Source of the DNA: Halobaculum gomorrense
GTDB taxonomy: Archaea > Halobacteriota > Halobacteria > Halobacteriales > Haloferacaceae
Direction: 5' to 3'
NCBI RefSeq assembly: GCF_900129775.1
Contig: NZ_FQWV01000007.1
Span: 62,001-126,000 of the forward strand
DNA: 64,000 nucleotides
The translations under genes and the position numbers were made by a program. Below, one piece after another: positions 36,292 to 44,826 of this stretch (its first letter is position 1; every line of letters begins with the position of its first letter). Under the pieces are notes generated by a model. It did no database searches. It saw nothing but the letters and a program-made list of their open reading frames with translations, and had not been told where the DNA came from.

Positions 36292-36533
36292 GAGTCACTC
36301 TGTGATTGTTTTCGATTCTATAAAAACCTTTCGGCAAGAGTTCGTCAACGGCTCGCACGGCTCCGTTGCGTGCGCATGTGATGCGTTCTCATGGTTTATT
36401 TATATACGGGACTGTCGGCGTCGATTCCCCTCGGTGTCTGGAGGTAGCAGTCGGTGACCCGCGGCTGGCTCCGGGAAGGATACGAGGAAGAATCGGAGAC
36501 TGAGGGCTGACGGCGAGCGCAGCGGCGGCCGCC
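36292..36533 (-). other. Spacer between thermosome and KH-protein genes
   Basis: This region is 242 bases long. The right part (36292-36360) carries the thermosome promoter. The middle (36385-36420) is A/T-rich (GTTTATTTATATACGGG), a second TATA-like run that does not head an obvious gene. The rest is non-coding. Confidence 0.45.
36316..36334 (-). promoter_or_regulatory. Thermosome promoter (TATA and BRE)
   Basis: On the minus strand CGAAAGGTTTTTATAG (36318-36333) reads as BRE (CGAAAG) plus TATA (TTTATAG), centred about 31 bases before the ATG at 36291. It gives a transcript with a leader of only a few bases. Haloarchaeal cct promoters carry a similar element. Confidence 0.7.
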
Positions 36534-37097
36534 CTACCGCGGCTCCTCGGCGTTGCCGGAGGGGGTCGACAGGTCGGGCGCGCCGTGGATCTCGTTGTGC
36601 TTGCGCTCCAGGAACGAGTAGACGGCGCCGTGGGGTGCGCCGTCGAGGATCATCCCCGTCGCGCGGCGGATGGCTTCGACCTCCTCGGGTTGGCCGATGA
36701 CGCCGAGGGTGGTCCCCTTGATGACGACTTCCGCGCCGGAGAGGTCCTCCATCAGTTCGCGCGTGCGGCCGTTCTCGCCGATGAGGCGGCCCTTCTGGCG
36801 CTGGAGGTCGTTCTTGTTGCGGGTCTCCGATGCGAGGTCGACCAACTCGAACCGTCGCAGGTCGTGCTCCAACAGCGAGAGGGCCGACTCGGGCGTGAAC
36901 CCGCGGCCGATGGCGCGGACGATGTCGGGAGCGACCAGGCCGGCGACCGGGTCGCCGACGGCATCGATGGCGACCGAGCCAGACTCGGAGTCGATGTCGA
37001 GTCGGACCTCGGCGCGGTCTTCGATCTCCCGCATCGTCTCGCCGCCCTCGCCGATGAGCACGCCGATACGGTCCTGCGGAACCTTCACGTGCTGCAT
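36534..37097 (-). CDS. KH-domain RNA-binding protein (archaeal Pno1/Dim2 homologue)
   Basis: A 187-residue protein with two KH domains. The first (about 1-75) opens MQHVKVPQDRIGVLIGEGGE, with the GxxG loop as IGEGGE. The second (about 95-170) has RQKGRLIGENGRTRELMEDL with the GxxG as IGENGR. Archaeal and eukaryal Pno1/Dim2 proteins help pre-40S/30S ribosome maturation. It sits in the order eif1A, rio1, KH, the same association as in many archaea. The acidic tail NEIHGAPDLSTPSG... is short. Confidence 0.9.
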   Translation of the reverse strand: MQHVKVPQDRIGVLIGEGGETMREIEDRAEVRLDIDSESGSVAIDAVGDPVAGLVAPDIVRAIGRGFTPESALSLLEHDLRRFELVDLASETRNKNDLQRQKGRLIGENGRTRELMEDLSGAEVVIKGTTLGVIGQPEEVEAIRRATGMILDGAPHGAVYSFLERKHNEIHGAPDLSTPSGNAEEPR

Positions 37098-37202
37098 ACA
37101 CCCGAATTTCGGCCGGACGCGGATAAGAGTTCCTTCGGGAACCCGCCGCGTCAGCGGGTCACACGCGTGAACTGTCGATCACACGCCGGCGGAGTCTCTG
37201 GG

Positions 37203-38138
37203 TCATTCGTCGGCACCACCGTCGCCGGCGCGGTCGGCCGGGTTCGGATCGGTGTCGGGCTCGGGGTCGGCGGCCGGCTCCGGCTCGGGGTCGGTGACGT
37301 ACTCGTGGAGGTCGTCGGCCTCCGTGTCGAGCCCCTGTCGGGAGAAGAAGGAGGCGACGTTGCGGCAGTCGCGTCGGAGGAACTCCTCGGCGTTCGGGTG
37401 GTGGACCGTCACTGCCTGCCCGAGATCGATGACGACCAGCTCCCCGTCGTGGATGATGAGGTTGTACTCCGAGAGGTCGCCATGGATCAGTCCCGCCGAG
37501 TACAGGCGGCGCATGTACTCGCGGACGACCTCGAAGGCGGTCTCGGGGTTCTCGACCGACACCTCGGCGAGCCGGCGCGCGCGGTCGTCGGCGTGGCCGA
37601 CCAGCTCCATCACGAGGACGTTGCGCTGGACCGCGATGGGCTGGGGCACACGCACGCCCGCCTTCCGCGCGCGATAAAGGTTCGAGAATTCCTTGCGCAC
37701 CCACGCGACGACGACCTGCTTCTTGTCCGAGCCGATCCCCTCGAAGCGGGGGTCGCCCTCGAGGTAGTCGCGCATGTGCCGGAAGTTCGAGGTGTTAATC
37801 CGGTACACCTTCGCGGCCACCTCGCGCTCGTCGGCGCCCAGCGCCTCGTACACGTTTGCCTCCTTCCCCGTGGACACCGGGCCGCCGAACGCGACGATAT
37901 GGCCGTCGCGGGTGAGCTTGTACAGCGCCGCGAGGGTGGCGTCGTCGAACACCGACGCCTCGACTTTGAACTGCTCGGTGTTCTTGACGCGCTTGCGGAA
38001 CTCGTCGAACTCGTCGTCCTGTCTGCGGGCGATCTCGTCGGCCTCGGTCTGGGCGATCTCCTCGAGGTCGAGGTCCTCCCACTCGTCGCCCGGCGCGTCC
38101 GCCTCGTCGGGTTCGACGAACCCGAACTCTCCGGTCAT
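37203..38138 (-). CDS. rio1: RIO1 serine protein kinase
   Basis: A 311-residue atypical kinase/ATPase for late small-subunit ribosome maturation. The RIO nucleotide loop is GGPVSTGKEANVYEALG. The lysine of VAAKVYRINT fits the ATP-binding Lys, and the catalytic loop is LIHGDLSEYNLIIHDG (HGDLSEYN). The metal loop is VVIDLGQAV (DLGQ in place of DFG). The N-terminal acidic extension (EPDEADAPGDEWEDLDLEEI) and the poly-Asp/Pro tail are halophilic. It lies downstream of eif1A with an 80-base gap. Confidence 0.95.
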   Translation of the reverse strand: MTGEFGFVEPDEADAPGDEWEDLDLEEIAQTEADEIARRQDDEFDEFRKRVKNTEQFKVEASVFDDATLAALYKLTRDGHIVAFGGPVSTGKEANVYEALGADEREVAAKVYRINTSNFRHMRDYLEGDPRFEGIGSDKKQVVVAWVRKEFSNLYRARKAGVRVPQPIAVQRNVLVMELVGHADDRARRLAEVSVENPETAFEVVREYMRRLYSAGLIHGDLSEYNLIIHDGELVVIDLGQAVTVHHPNAEEFLRRDCRNVASFFSRQGLDTEADDLHEYVTDPEPEPAADPEPDTDPNPADRAGDGGADE

Positions 38139-38217
38139 CTTCTCTTCTGTACGCGCTCGGGAGTGAAAAGCACCGGCACCCCGAGGGCGCCGTCGCGTCG
38201 CCGCGACCGGGGTCGAC

Positions 38218-38508
38218 TCAGGCGATGTGGCCCTCGTCGCGCAACTGATCGGCGTCCTGGCTCTCGTAGCGGTGTTCGATGTCCGCCTTCTCGTCCTGCC
38301 AGTCCCAGGGGCTGACGAGGACGAGGTCGCCCTCCCGGATCCAGGTCCGTTTTTGCATCCGGCCGGGGATGCGCGCGGTGCGTTCGACGCCGTCGTTGCA
38401 CCGGACCTTCACGCGGTTGGCGCCGAGCATCTCCGTCACCTCCGCGAACACTTCGTCGTCGTCGGGCATTCGGAGGTTCTTGCGACCCGTCGAGTCGCCG
38501 TCGCTCAT
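38218..38508 (-). CDS. eif1A: Translation initiation factor aIF1A
   Basis: A 96-residue OB-fold factor that stimulates initiator tRNA and mRNA binding to the small subunit. Landmarks: [38 protein letters not shown] and [16 protein letters not shown]. The N-terminus [20 protein letters not shown] is the usual basic tail of the family. The gene starts the eif1A-rio1-KH run. Confidence 0.97.
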   Translation of the reverse strand: MSDGDSTGRKNLRMPDDDEVFAEVTEMLGANRVKVRCNDGVERTARIPGRMQKRTWIREGDLVLVSPWDWQDEKADIEHRYESQDADQLRDEGHIA

Positions 38509-38668
38509 ACTCTTGTGTTCTCACGTCCGACAGTTAAACTCGGTGGGTGCGTGGCCGAACGGAGGTGAGACCACGACAACGCGAACACCGTGCGCCGACA
38601 GCAGGGCGACCCGTAAGCGGGCACGACGAACTCGCCGCGCTTTTCACCGCCGATCGCCACGACCGGGT

Positions 38669-38848
38669 ATGATCGACAAACTCGGCACCGCCGGGATCGC
38701 CGGCGCCCTCATGCTGCTGGCGGGGCTCGCGCTCGTCGCGTGGTCGGCGCCGATCGTCGCGGTCGGCTTGGCGCTCGTGCTCGCGGGTACCGGCCTCGTG
38801 GTGAAGGGGCTCGCGACCGGCCTGCTGAAGCAGTTCGGATTCGCATAA
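38669..38848 (+). CDS. Small two-helix membrane protein (DUF7470-like)
   Basis: A 59-residue protein of two hydrophobic helices, starting MIDKLGTAGIAGALMLLAGL and ending GLLKQFGFA. Helix 1 spans about 7-27, helix 2 about 31-50. This small family is widespread in Halobacteria; its function is unknown. It is divergent from eif1A. Confidence 0.7.
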   Translation: MIDKLGTAGIAGALMLLAGLALVAWSAPIVAVGLALVLAGTGLVVKGLATGLLKQFGFA

Positions 38849-38902
38849 CACCGGTTTCCGGGACCTGGCGGCCGCGAACCCGACGACTCCCGTATTTCGT
38901 CG

Positions 38903-39919
38903 CTACGACCTGTCCAGCTCGCGCAGCACCTCACGGCCGGGCGCGATCAGCTCGTCGAGGTAGTCCGCGAGCGCGCCCTTCGCGTCCGCAGGGTGGAGCT
39001 CGCCCGCTTCCAGATCCGCCGCCAGCGGCTCGTAGTCGTCGTACGCGAGGTCCCCGCCGTACTGCTCGGGGCGCTCGACGACGACGGTGTCGAACCGCGG
39101 GAACACGGAGTACTCGAAGATTTCGAGCACGGGATTCTCGCGCTCGTTGCCCTCGTCGTCCGGCTCGGGATCGTGTGTCGGCGGACAGAACGCGCTGTTG
39201 ATCTTCTCCTCGATGTCAGCGGTCGAGTCCTCCATCGAGATGGTCGTGCCCGACGAGGAGGACATCTTGCCGACGCCGGTGTCCAGGTCCGCGAGGATCG
39301 GCGTGTGGAGGCACGGCCGCGCCTCGTAGTCGTGGTCGCTCTCGCCGTCCATCGCCGGGATCTGCTCGCGGTGGAGCATGTGGACCTTCCGCTGGTCGAG
39401 CCCGCCGACGGCGAGGTCGAGATCGAGGTAGACGATGTCGAGCGCCTGCATCAGCGGGTAGACGAGGTGGCTCACCTTCGCGGTGTCGCCGCCTTGGATC
39501 TCGGCCATCGCGCGCTGTGCGCGGTTGAGCGTCGTCGACACCTCCAGCTCGTGGGTGTCGAGGACGTACTCCTCGTCGAGTTGGAACTCGGAACCGTAGA
39601 CGAACTCCGTCGACTCGGCGTCGAGGCCGTACGCGAGGAACTGGTCGCGCATGCGCTCGGCGGTCTCGCGGATTTCGGCGAACGTCCCCTTGTCGTTGAG
39701 GTAGGCGTGCACGTCCGCGAGGAGGACGACGACCTCGAAGCCCGCCTCCTGCAGGTCGATGAGCTTCGTCGCCGTCAGCATGTGCCCGATGTGGAGGACG
39801 CCCGACGGCTCGTAGCCGACGTACACCCGCTTGCCCTCGGGGTCTTCGGCTAGCGCGCGCACCTCGTCGTTGGTGACCACCTCGGTCGCATTCCGGGTGA
39901 TCAACTCGTAGGCGTCCAT
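38903..39919 (-). CDS. tyrS: Tyrosyl-tRNA synthetase
   Basis: A 338-residue class I aminoacyl-tRNA synthetase of the archaeal/eukaryal type. The HIGH motif is HIGH at 43-46 (SGVLHIGHMLTATKL). The KMSKS equivalent is KMSSS at about 218-222. Tyr-binding landmarks are VYVGYEPSG and YPLMQALDIVYLDLDLAVGG. The C-terminal domain is short, as in archaea. Charges tRNA-Tyr. It is convergent with the small membrane-protein gene. Confidence 0.97.
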   Translation of the reverse strand: MDAYELITRNATEVVTNDEVRALAEDPEGKRVYVGYEPSGVLHIGHMLTATKLIDLQEAGFEVVVLLADVHAYLNDKGTFAEIRETAERMRDQFLAYGLDAESTEFVYGSEFQLDEEYVLDTHELEVSTTLNRAQRAMAEIQGGDTAKVSHLVYPLMQALDIVYLDLDLAVGGLDQRKVHMLHREQIPAMDGESDHDYEARPCLHTPILADLDTGVGKMSSSSGTTISMEDSTADIEEKINSAFCPPTHDPEPDDEGNERENPVLEIFEYSVFPRFDTVVVERPEQYGGDLAYDDYEPLAADLEAGELHPADAKGALADYLDELIAPGREVLRELDRS

Positions 39920-40001
39920 ACGCGAGGGTGTCGCGTGCGCCGAGTATGTCTTTCGGATGTGTGCGACCCGTTGCCCGGTCGCTACTCCACGTCCCCGATC
40001 G

Positions 40002-41132
40002 CTACCCCTCGATCCGCTCCAGCACCGGCTCGGGGTCGTACGCCAGCGAGATCGACCGCGAGCGCCCCCGCCCCTCGACCTCGGCGTACTCCGTCTCGAC
40101 GAGGCCGAGTTGGTCCAGCTTGTTGACGATCTCCGAGTACCGCGTGTAGCCGAGGTCGGTCCGCTCGTGGAACGCCTCGTACACCGAGCCGGCCTGCTCG
40201 CCGTCGTGCTCCGCGAGCACCGCCACGAGCGCCGTCTCGGAGTCGGAGAGCCCGCGCAGACTGCGCGACAGGTGGACGTACTTCGACTTCTCGTACGCTT
40301 CGTCCACGTCGTCGACGCTGATCGTCCGGGAGGCGCGCATCTCGGCGTTCAGTCCCGCCCGCCGCAGCAGGTCGATGCCGACGCGGAGGTCGCCGGACTC
40401 GGCCGTCAGCTCCGCGACCCGGTCGAGTTCTGCGGCGCCGAGCACGCCGTCGTGGAAGCCGCGCTCGGCGCGCTCGCGGAGGATGTCGACCACCTCGTCC
40501 ACGTCGTACTTCGGGAAGTACACCTCCTCGGGCCGGAACACCGACTGCACCCGCGAGTCCAGCTCCTCGATGACCGACAGCGACAGGTCCGAGGAGACGC
40601 AGATGACGCCGACCTTCGCGCCGGCGTGGGCCTCGTGGGCCCGAAGCAGCGAGTACAGCGCGTCCGACGCCTCGTTCTCGTAAAACAGATAGTTCACGTC
40701 GTCGAGTGCGACGGCGAGCACCTCGTCCTCCTCGACGAGGCGGTCGGCGATCTGGCCGAACAGCTTCTTGAACGAGATGCCGGAGCTGGGCGGCTCGTAG
40801 TCGAAGACGCTCTCGAAGATGCGCGAGAACACCGCGTAGCGGGTGGAGTCGACCTGGCAGTTGACCCGCACCGTGCGCACGTCCGTCTGCGCGCGGAGCT
40901 CCGAGAACAGCTTCTGGACGGAGGTGGTCTTCCCGGTTCCCGGCGGCCCGCGGACGACGGTGTTGAGCGGCCGCGACCCGCGCGCGGCCGGCCGGAGCGC
41001 GTACTTCAGCGACTCCAGTTGGCTCTCGCGGTGGCGGAACGTCTCGGGAACGTAGTCGATCTCGAAGACGTGCTCGTCCCGGAAGACGGACTCGTCCCAC
41101 GACAGCATCCCGTCTTCGGGGTCCCCGGTCAT
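40002..41132 (-). CDS. Orc1/Cdc6 family replication initiator protein
   Basis: A 376-residue AAA+ ATPase with a C-terminal winged helix. Walker A is RGPPGTGKTTSVQKLF at 61-69. Walker B is VALDDVNYLFYE, so the usual DEID is DDVN. Sensor 1 is GVICVSSDL. The ISM/lid and the winged helix (ALVAVLAEHDGEQAG, LGYTRYSEIVNKLDQLGLVE) follow. Halobacteria carry many paralogues; only some are tied to an origin. A TATA-like AATTAAG sits about 30 bases before the ATG (41158-41166). No cluster of ORBs is seen in the adjoining spacer. Confidence 0.92.
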   Translation of the reverse strand: MTGDPEDGMLSWDESVFRDEHVFEIDYVPETFRHRESQLESLKYALRPAARGSRPLNTVVRGPPGTGKTTSVQKLFSELRAQTDVRTVRVNCQVDSTRYAVFSRIFESVFDYEPPSSGISFKKLFGQIADRLVEEDEVLAVALDDVNYLFYENEASDALYSLLRAHEAHAGAKVGVICVSSDLSLSVIEELDSRVQSVFRPEEVYFPKYDVDEVVDILRERAERGFHDGVLGAAELDRVAELTAESGDLRVGIDLLRRAGLNAEMRASRTISVDDVDEAYEKSKYVHLSRSLRGLSDSETALVAVLAEHDGEQAGSVYEAFHERTDLGYTRYSEIVNKLDQLGLVETEYAEVEGRGRSRSISLAYDPEPVLERIEG

Positions 41133-41438
41133 GATACCGGACCCTCCCTCGCCCGATCACTTAATCGTTCCCCGGAGCCGGAGTGAAAGTGAAATCAGGA
41201 TGAGTACGCCGAATACCCGGATCTCAGCCCCGATACGATTTCAGTATCGCCGGGGTCGTCGACCGCCCGTCGGATGGGAGTAGTCGCGGGTCACGCTCGC
41301 GCTCGCGTTCAGCCGCGGTCAGTCGCGATCGATTCTTATCGCCACACTGTCACGACGGCTGTTTCGTCCACTGAATCCAGCTTAATCCGACGAACGTGTC
41401 GGCGGGGTTGAGGAGGGTCCCGATCGTCGTCCGGATCG
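41133..41438. promoter_or_regulatory. Orc1/HalX divergent spacer (306 bp) with inverted repeat
   Basis: It holds the two promoters. The inverted repeat CGATAC/GTATCG (41231-41236 and 41244-41249), with G/C-rich flanks CCCC and CCGGGG, sits near the centre. TTAATCC near 41392-41399 is the TATA candidate of the HalX gene. No ORB with a clear G-string was found. Confidence 0.45.
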
Positions 41439-42071
41439 ATGACAGAGGATATCGATGACGCTGAGGGGGATGGCGGTCCGGACCGGGCGGACCGTCCGCA
41501 CGTCCTCGTCGTCGACGACGAGGCCGACGTGCGGGAACTGTACGCGGACCTGCTCGCCGCCGAGTACGCCGTGTCGACGGCTGCCTCCGGCCCCGAGGCG
41601 CTCGACGTGCTCGACGACTCGGTCGATGTCGTCCTGCTCGATCGCCGGATGCCGGGCCTCCACGGCGACGACACGCTCGACCGGATCCGCGCGTCGTCGG
41701 TCGACGTCCGCGTGGCCGCCGTCACCGGGGTCGCCGCCGGCATCGACGTGGTCGGGCTCGCGGTCGACGCCTACCTCGAGAAACCGGTCGCCATCGACGA
41801 CCTCCGCGAGACCGTCGACCGACTCGTCCGCGTCGCCCGCTACGACGACCGCGTCCGTCAGTACTTCGCGGTGATGCAGAAACAGGCCGCGCTCGAAGAC
41901 GCCGGCGTCGGTCCGGTCGACGGCGAGTACGGAGAACTCGCTCACCGTCGCGAGACGCTGAAAGCCGGCCTCGACGACCTCCGCGCCCGGCTCGATCCAG
42001 AGGACTACGAGATCCTGTTTCGCGATCTCGATACGCCAGGTCACGAATCGCCCGCGGACCTGTACGCCTGA
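41439..42071 (+). CDS. HalX-domain response regulator
   Basis: A 210-residue two-component regulator. The receiver domain (about 20-135) has the acidic pair D26-D27 in LVVDDEAD, the phosphoacceptor D68 in VVLLDRRMPG, the Thr of VTGVA and the Lys of YLEKPV. The HalX domain (about 140-205) follows, with YFAVMQKQAALED and LRARLDPEDYEILFRDLD. HalX is a haloarchaeal output module of unknown target. It is divergent from orc1. No histidine kinase is adjacent. Confidence 0.92.
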   Translation: MTEDIDDAEGDGGPDRADRPHVLVVDDEADVRELYADLLAAEYAVSTAASGPEALDVLDDSVDVVLLDRRMPGLHGDDTLDRIRASSVDVRVAAVTGVAAGIDVVGLAVDAYLEKPVAIDDLRETVDRLVRVARYDDRVRQYFAVMQKQAALEDAGVGPVDGEYGELAHRRETLKAGLDDLRARLDPEDYEILFRDLDTPGHESPADLYA

Positions 42072-42120
42072 GCTCCCCTCGCCCACGCGAACGTCCGACC
42101 ACAGGGGACCGCTCGGCCCC

Positions 42121-44184
42121 TCAAAACTTCTTCAACAGCCCCTCGTAGAACGCCGGACCGCCGGCGTCCGTGTCGGTGGCGTCGGTCGCGTCGCTTCCGG
42201 TCGTCGCGCTCCCGGGCTCACCCCTCTCACCGTCGGCGTCCTCGCGCGCCTCCCGCGCCAGCTTCTCGACGATCAGCTCCGGCGTCGAGCGCGCAAGGTG
42301 GTCTTTCCGCGGCGAGCGGTTCACCACGAGCTCGCCGTCCTCCAGCCCCACGGCCTCGATGCCGTCGACCGCGACCTCGACGGCGGCGGCCTCGCGGATC
42401 TGTCGCGCGAGGTGGGAGACGAACACGCCGGTGGCGCCCTGCTCGTCGAGCGCCTCGAGGATGCCAGCGATGATCTTCGCGGAGGCGCCGGGCTCGGTGA
42501 TCGACTCCAGTTCGTCGACGAGCACCAGCCGTCCCGCCGCGCCCGATACGAGGTCGCCGAAGTCCCGCAGCGTCGACTCGAACGCGCCGGCGTCGAGCGT
42601 CCCCTGCGACTTCGCGTAGTAGTGCAGCTCCGAGACGCGCCCCACGCGCGCCGACTCGGCGGGGACGGGCAGCCCCATGTGCGCGAGTGTCACGATCAGC
42701 GCGACGAGGTCCAGCGTCGAGGTCTTTCCGCCGGAGTTGACGCCCGACAGGAGCGTGACGCCCGAGACCGCGTAGTCGACGGGCTCGGCCTCCGCGAACG
42801 GCACGTCCAACAGCGGGGAGCGCCCGCCCTCGATGTCGAAGCCGGCCCCCTCGTCGTCGATATCGGGAACCACGCAGTCGAAGTCGCGGGCGAAGCGCGC
42901 GACCGCCAGCTCCACGTCGAGTTCGAGCGCGTCGGCGACGAGGTCGGCGGAGGGGTCGCGCAGCGCGGCGAGATCCGTTGCGAGTTCCGACTTGAGCGCC
43001 ACCGCCCGCCGGTCGCGGGCGGTCTTCAGCTCGGTTCGTAGCCGGTTCAGCGGCTCCTCGTTGTGCTCGGTCGGAAAGGTCGGGTCGCCGGCGAAGATCC
43101 GCCCGGTGAACTCCGCTTCGCTCTCGTTCAGTCGGAGCGCGTCCGCGAGGTGCTCGCGCGCCTTCCGGATCGCGGCGTCGTACTCGTCGGCCAACTCCCG
43201 CGAGAGCAGGCTGTCGACGCGGGCGCCCTGCTCGACCAGCGAGAGGAAGTCGGTCCCTTCGATGGTCACGTCCTGCTCGCGGATCGCGTCGCGGAGGTGG
43301 TCGTTGGCGACCGACTCGGCCGTCGAGACGGCGGCGTCGAGGTCGTCGACGGCGTTCGCCAGCCGCGTCAGCTCCTCGTCGCCGCGGACGGTGCCGTCGT
43401 CGTCGAGCCGCGAGAGCGCGTCCCGGAGCGCCGCCGGGTCGACCGCGGGCTCGATGCCGGCGGCCTCGTGCACCTCCAGCGCCGCGAGCAACTCGGCACG
43501 GTTCTCCGCGAAGAACGCGAGCAGGCGCTCGGGGACGACCTCCTCCGGGTTGTTCTTGGGGTCGGTGATGACGCGCACGTCGCCCTCGACGTCGACGCCG
43601 GCGAACGTCTCGTCGAGCGCGACGACGGTGGCGTACGAGCGTGCCAGCTCCGACAGGTCGCGGGCGTCCTCGACGACCTCGACGGACAGCTCCGGGAACG
43701 CGTCCTTCACCGCCGCGTAGCGCTCGGCGTCGGCGGTCGCGAGCGCCCGCTCGCGGACCCGCAGCCCCCGCGGCTCCGACGGCTGTTCGACCCCCGAGAG
43801 CGCGTCGAGCACGTCGTCGCTCGGCTCGCACTCGACCGCCCCGGCGGCCCACTCTCGCACTTCCTCGATACGGGACTCCGTGGGCGAGGGGTAGATGGTC
43901 CGCAGGCGCTTCTCGGCGTAGTCGGTGACGGCGCGCTCTTGGAGGAGGCCGAGCGCGTTCTCGTACACCTCGCGGGCGCGGTCGGTCGCCAGCCAGCCGC
44001 CGGGGTCGTCGTGGCGCTCCCGGATGGCGCCGCGGGCGATGGCGGCCGCCCGTCCCTCGGTGAGTCCGCTGGCTCGGGCCAGCGTCGCCACGTCGCCGCG
44101 ACGCAGCGCCGTTTCCGCGCCGTCCAGATCCGCGAGGGCGTCGGCGGTCTTCTCGCCGACGCCCGGGACCGACGTGAACTCCAT
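42121..44184 (-). CDS. MutS5/MutS2-like ATPase with N-terminal helix-hairpin-helix
   Basis: A 687-residue DNA-binding ATPase of the archaeal MutS5 type. The N-terminal HhH (about 1-50: FTSVPGVGEKTADALADLDG) precedes the helical core and clamp. The MutS ATPase domain (about 465-620) has Walker A SGVNSGGKTSTLDLVAL, Walker B GRLVLVDELESITEPGASAK and the HLARQI motif. There is no Smr nuclease domain and no mismatch-recognition domain I. Archaeal homologues bind branched DNA. The C-terminal tail is Thr/Asp/Gly rich. It stands alone and is not a mutS-mutL pair. Confidence 0.88.
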   Translation of the reverse strand: MEFTSVPGVGEKTADALADLDGAETALRRGDVATLARASGLTEGRAAAIARGAIRERHDDPGGWLATDRAREVYENALGLLQERAVTDYAEKRLRTIYPSPTESRIEEVREWAAGAVECEPSDDVLDALSGVEQPSEPRGLRVRERALATADAERYAAVKDAFPELSVEVVEDARDLSELARSYATVVALDETFAGVDVEGDVRVITDPKNNPEEVVPERLLAFFAENRAELLAALEVHEAAGIEPAVDPAALRDALSRLDDDGTVRGDEELTRLANAVDDLDAAVSTAESVANDHLRDAIREQDVTIEGTDFLSLVEQGARVDSLLSRELADEYDAAIRKAREHLADALRLNESEAEFTGRIFAGDPTFPTEHNEEPLNRLRTELKTARDRRAVALKSELATDLAALRDPSADLVADALELDVELAVARFARDFDCVVPDIDDEGAGFDIEGGRSPLLDVPFAEAEPVDYAVSGVTLLSGVNSGGKTSTLDLVALIVTLAHMGLPVPAESARVGRVSELHYYAKSQGTLDAGAFESTLRDFGDLVSGAAGRLVLVDELESITEPGASAKIIAGILEALDEQGATGVFVSHLARQIREAAAVEVAVDGIEAVGLEDGELVVNRSPRKDHLARSTPELIVEKLAREAREDADGERGEPGSATTGSDATDATDTDAGGPAFYEGLLKKF

Positions 44185-44437
44185 TCGGCACCCGGTAGCG
44201 CGGCGGGGGTCAAAACCGTGCCGGGGGCGAGGCGGGAGCGTCGCGACCGCCTCGGAAACGCGAGCGAGGAACGGAGTGACTCGCGAGCGGGGCGAGGGCG
44301 AACGAAGTGAGCCCTACGATGCGAACGGTGAGCGCAGTGAGCCGTGAGCCGGGGAGTGCGCGGTCGACCAGCGGGAGACCGCGAAAACGCGAACGGAGCG
44401 ACTAGCCCGCAGACCAGCGCCAGAACGGCGCGAGCCG
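44185..44437. other. Non-coding low-complexity spacer
   Basis: This 253-base spacer has GAACGGAGTGACTCGCGAGCGGGG-type words: short inverted words GCGAGC, AGTGAGCC and GAACGGTGAGCGCAGTGAGC. It matches the composition of other spacers in the window and shows no gene. Confidence 0.5.
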
Positions 44438-44716
44438 TCAGTCGTCGCCGCCGTCGCCGCCGAGGAGGTCCCAGCCGACGCGGGCGTCGATCTCCTCGAT
44501 GAACGACTCGACGTCCTCGACAACGCCGCGGTCGTCGGCGACGCCGCCGTGACGGTCGCCCTCAACGACCCGTCCCCGGTCGGCGTCGTAGTAGAACGGT
44601 GCGCCCTCCTGGCTGATGCCGAACAGGTACGCGCCGTCGACATCCGTCGGTACGTCCGAGTGGTTAGTCGCGCTCACGTCCTCCGGATCGACCGCGTCCG
44701 GGCCGGCGCGGGACAT
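44438..44716 (-). CDS. Small conserved acidic protein of unknown function
   Basis: A 92-residue, Asp/Gly-rich protein starting MSRAGPDAVDPEDVSATNHS. The central part (DVDGAYLFGISQEGAPFYYD) has a beta-strand pattern and the C-terminus (VESFIEEIDARVGWDLLGGD) a helix. No known motif is seen. It is divergent from larE with about 110 bases between. It looks conserved in Halobacteria but is unclassified. Confidence 0.55.
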   Translation of the reverse strand: MSRAGPDAVDPEDVSATNHSDVPTDVDGAYLFGISQEGAPFYYDADRGRVVEGDRHGGVADDRGVVEDVESFIEEIDARVGWDLLGGDGGDD

Positions 44717-44826
44717 GTCCGGGCGGACGGCCCCCGGCGAGGAAGGCGTTGCGGCTGTCAGCTCGCTCGGACGCCGCGCGCGCCGGGGTCGGACGACTTT
44801 TGCGTGACCGTCCCGTCGTCCCGGTC

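Noticed and set aside
41360-41395. GTTTCGTCCACTGAATCC in the orc1 upstream spacer as an inverted ORB
   Set aside because: The dyad is imperfect and there is no C-string, so the match is too weak to call.
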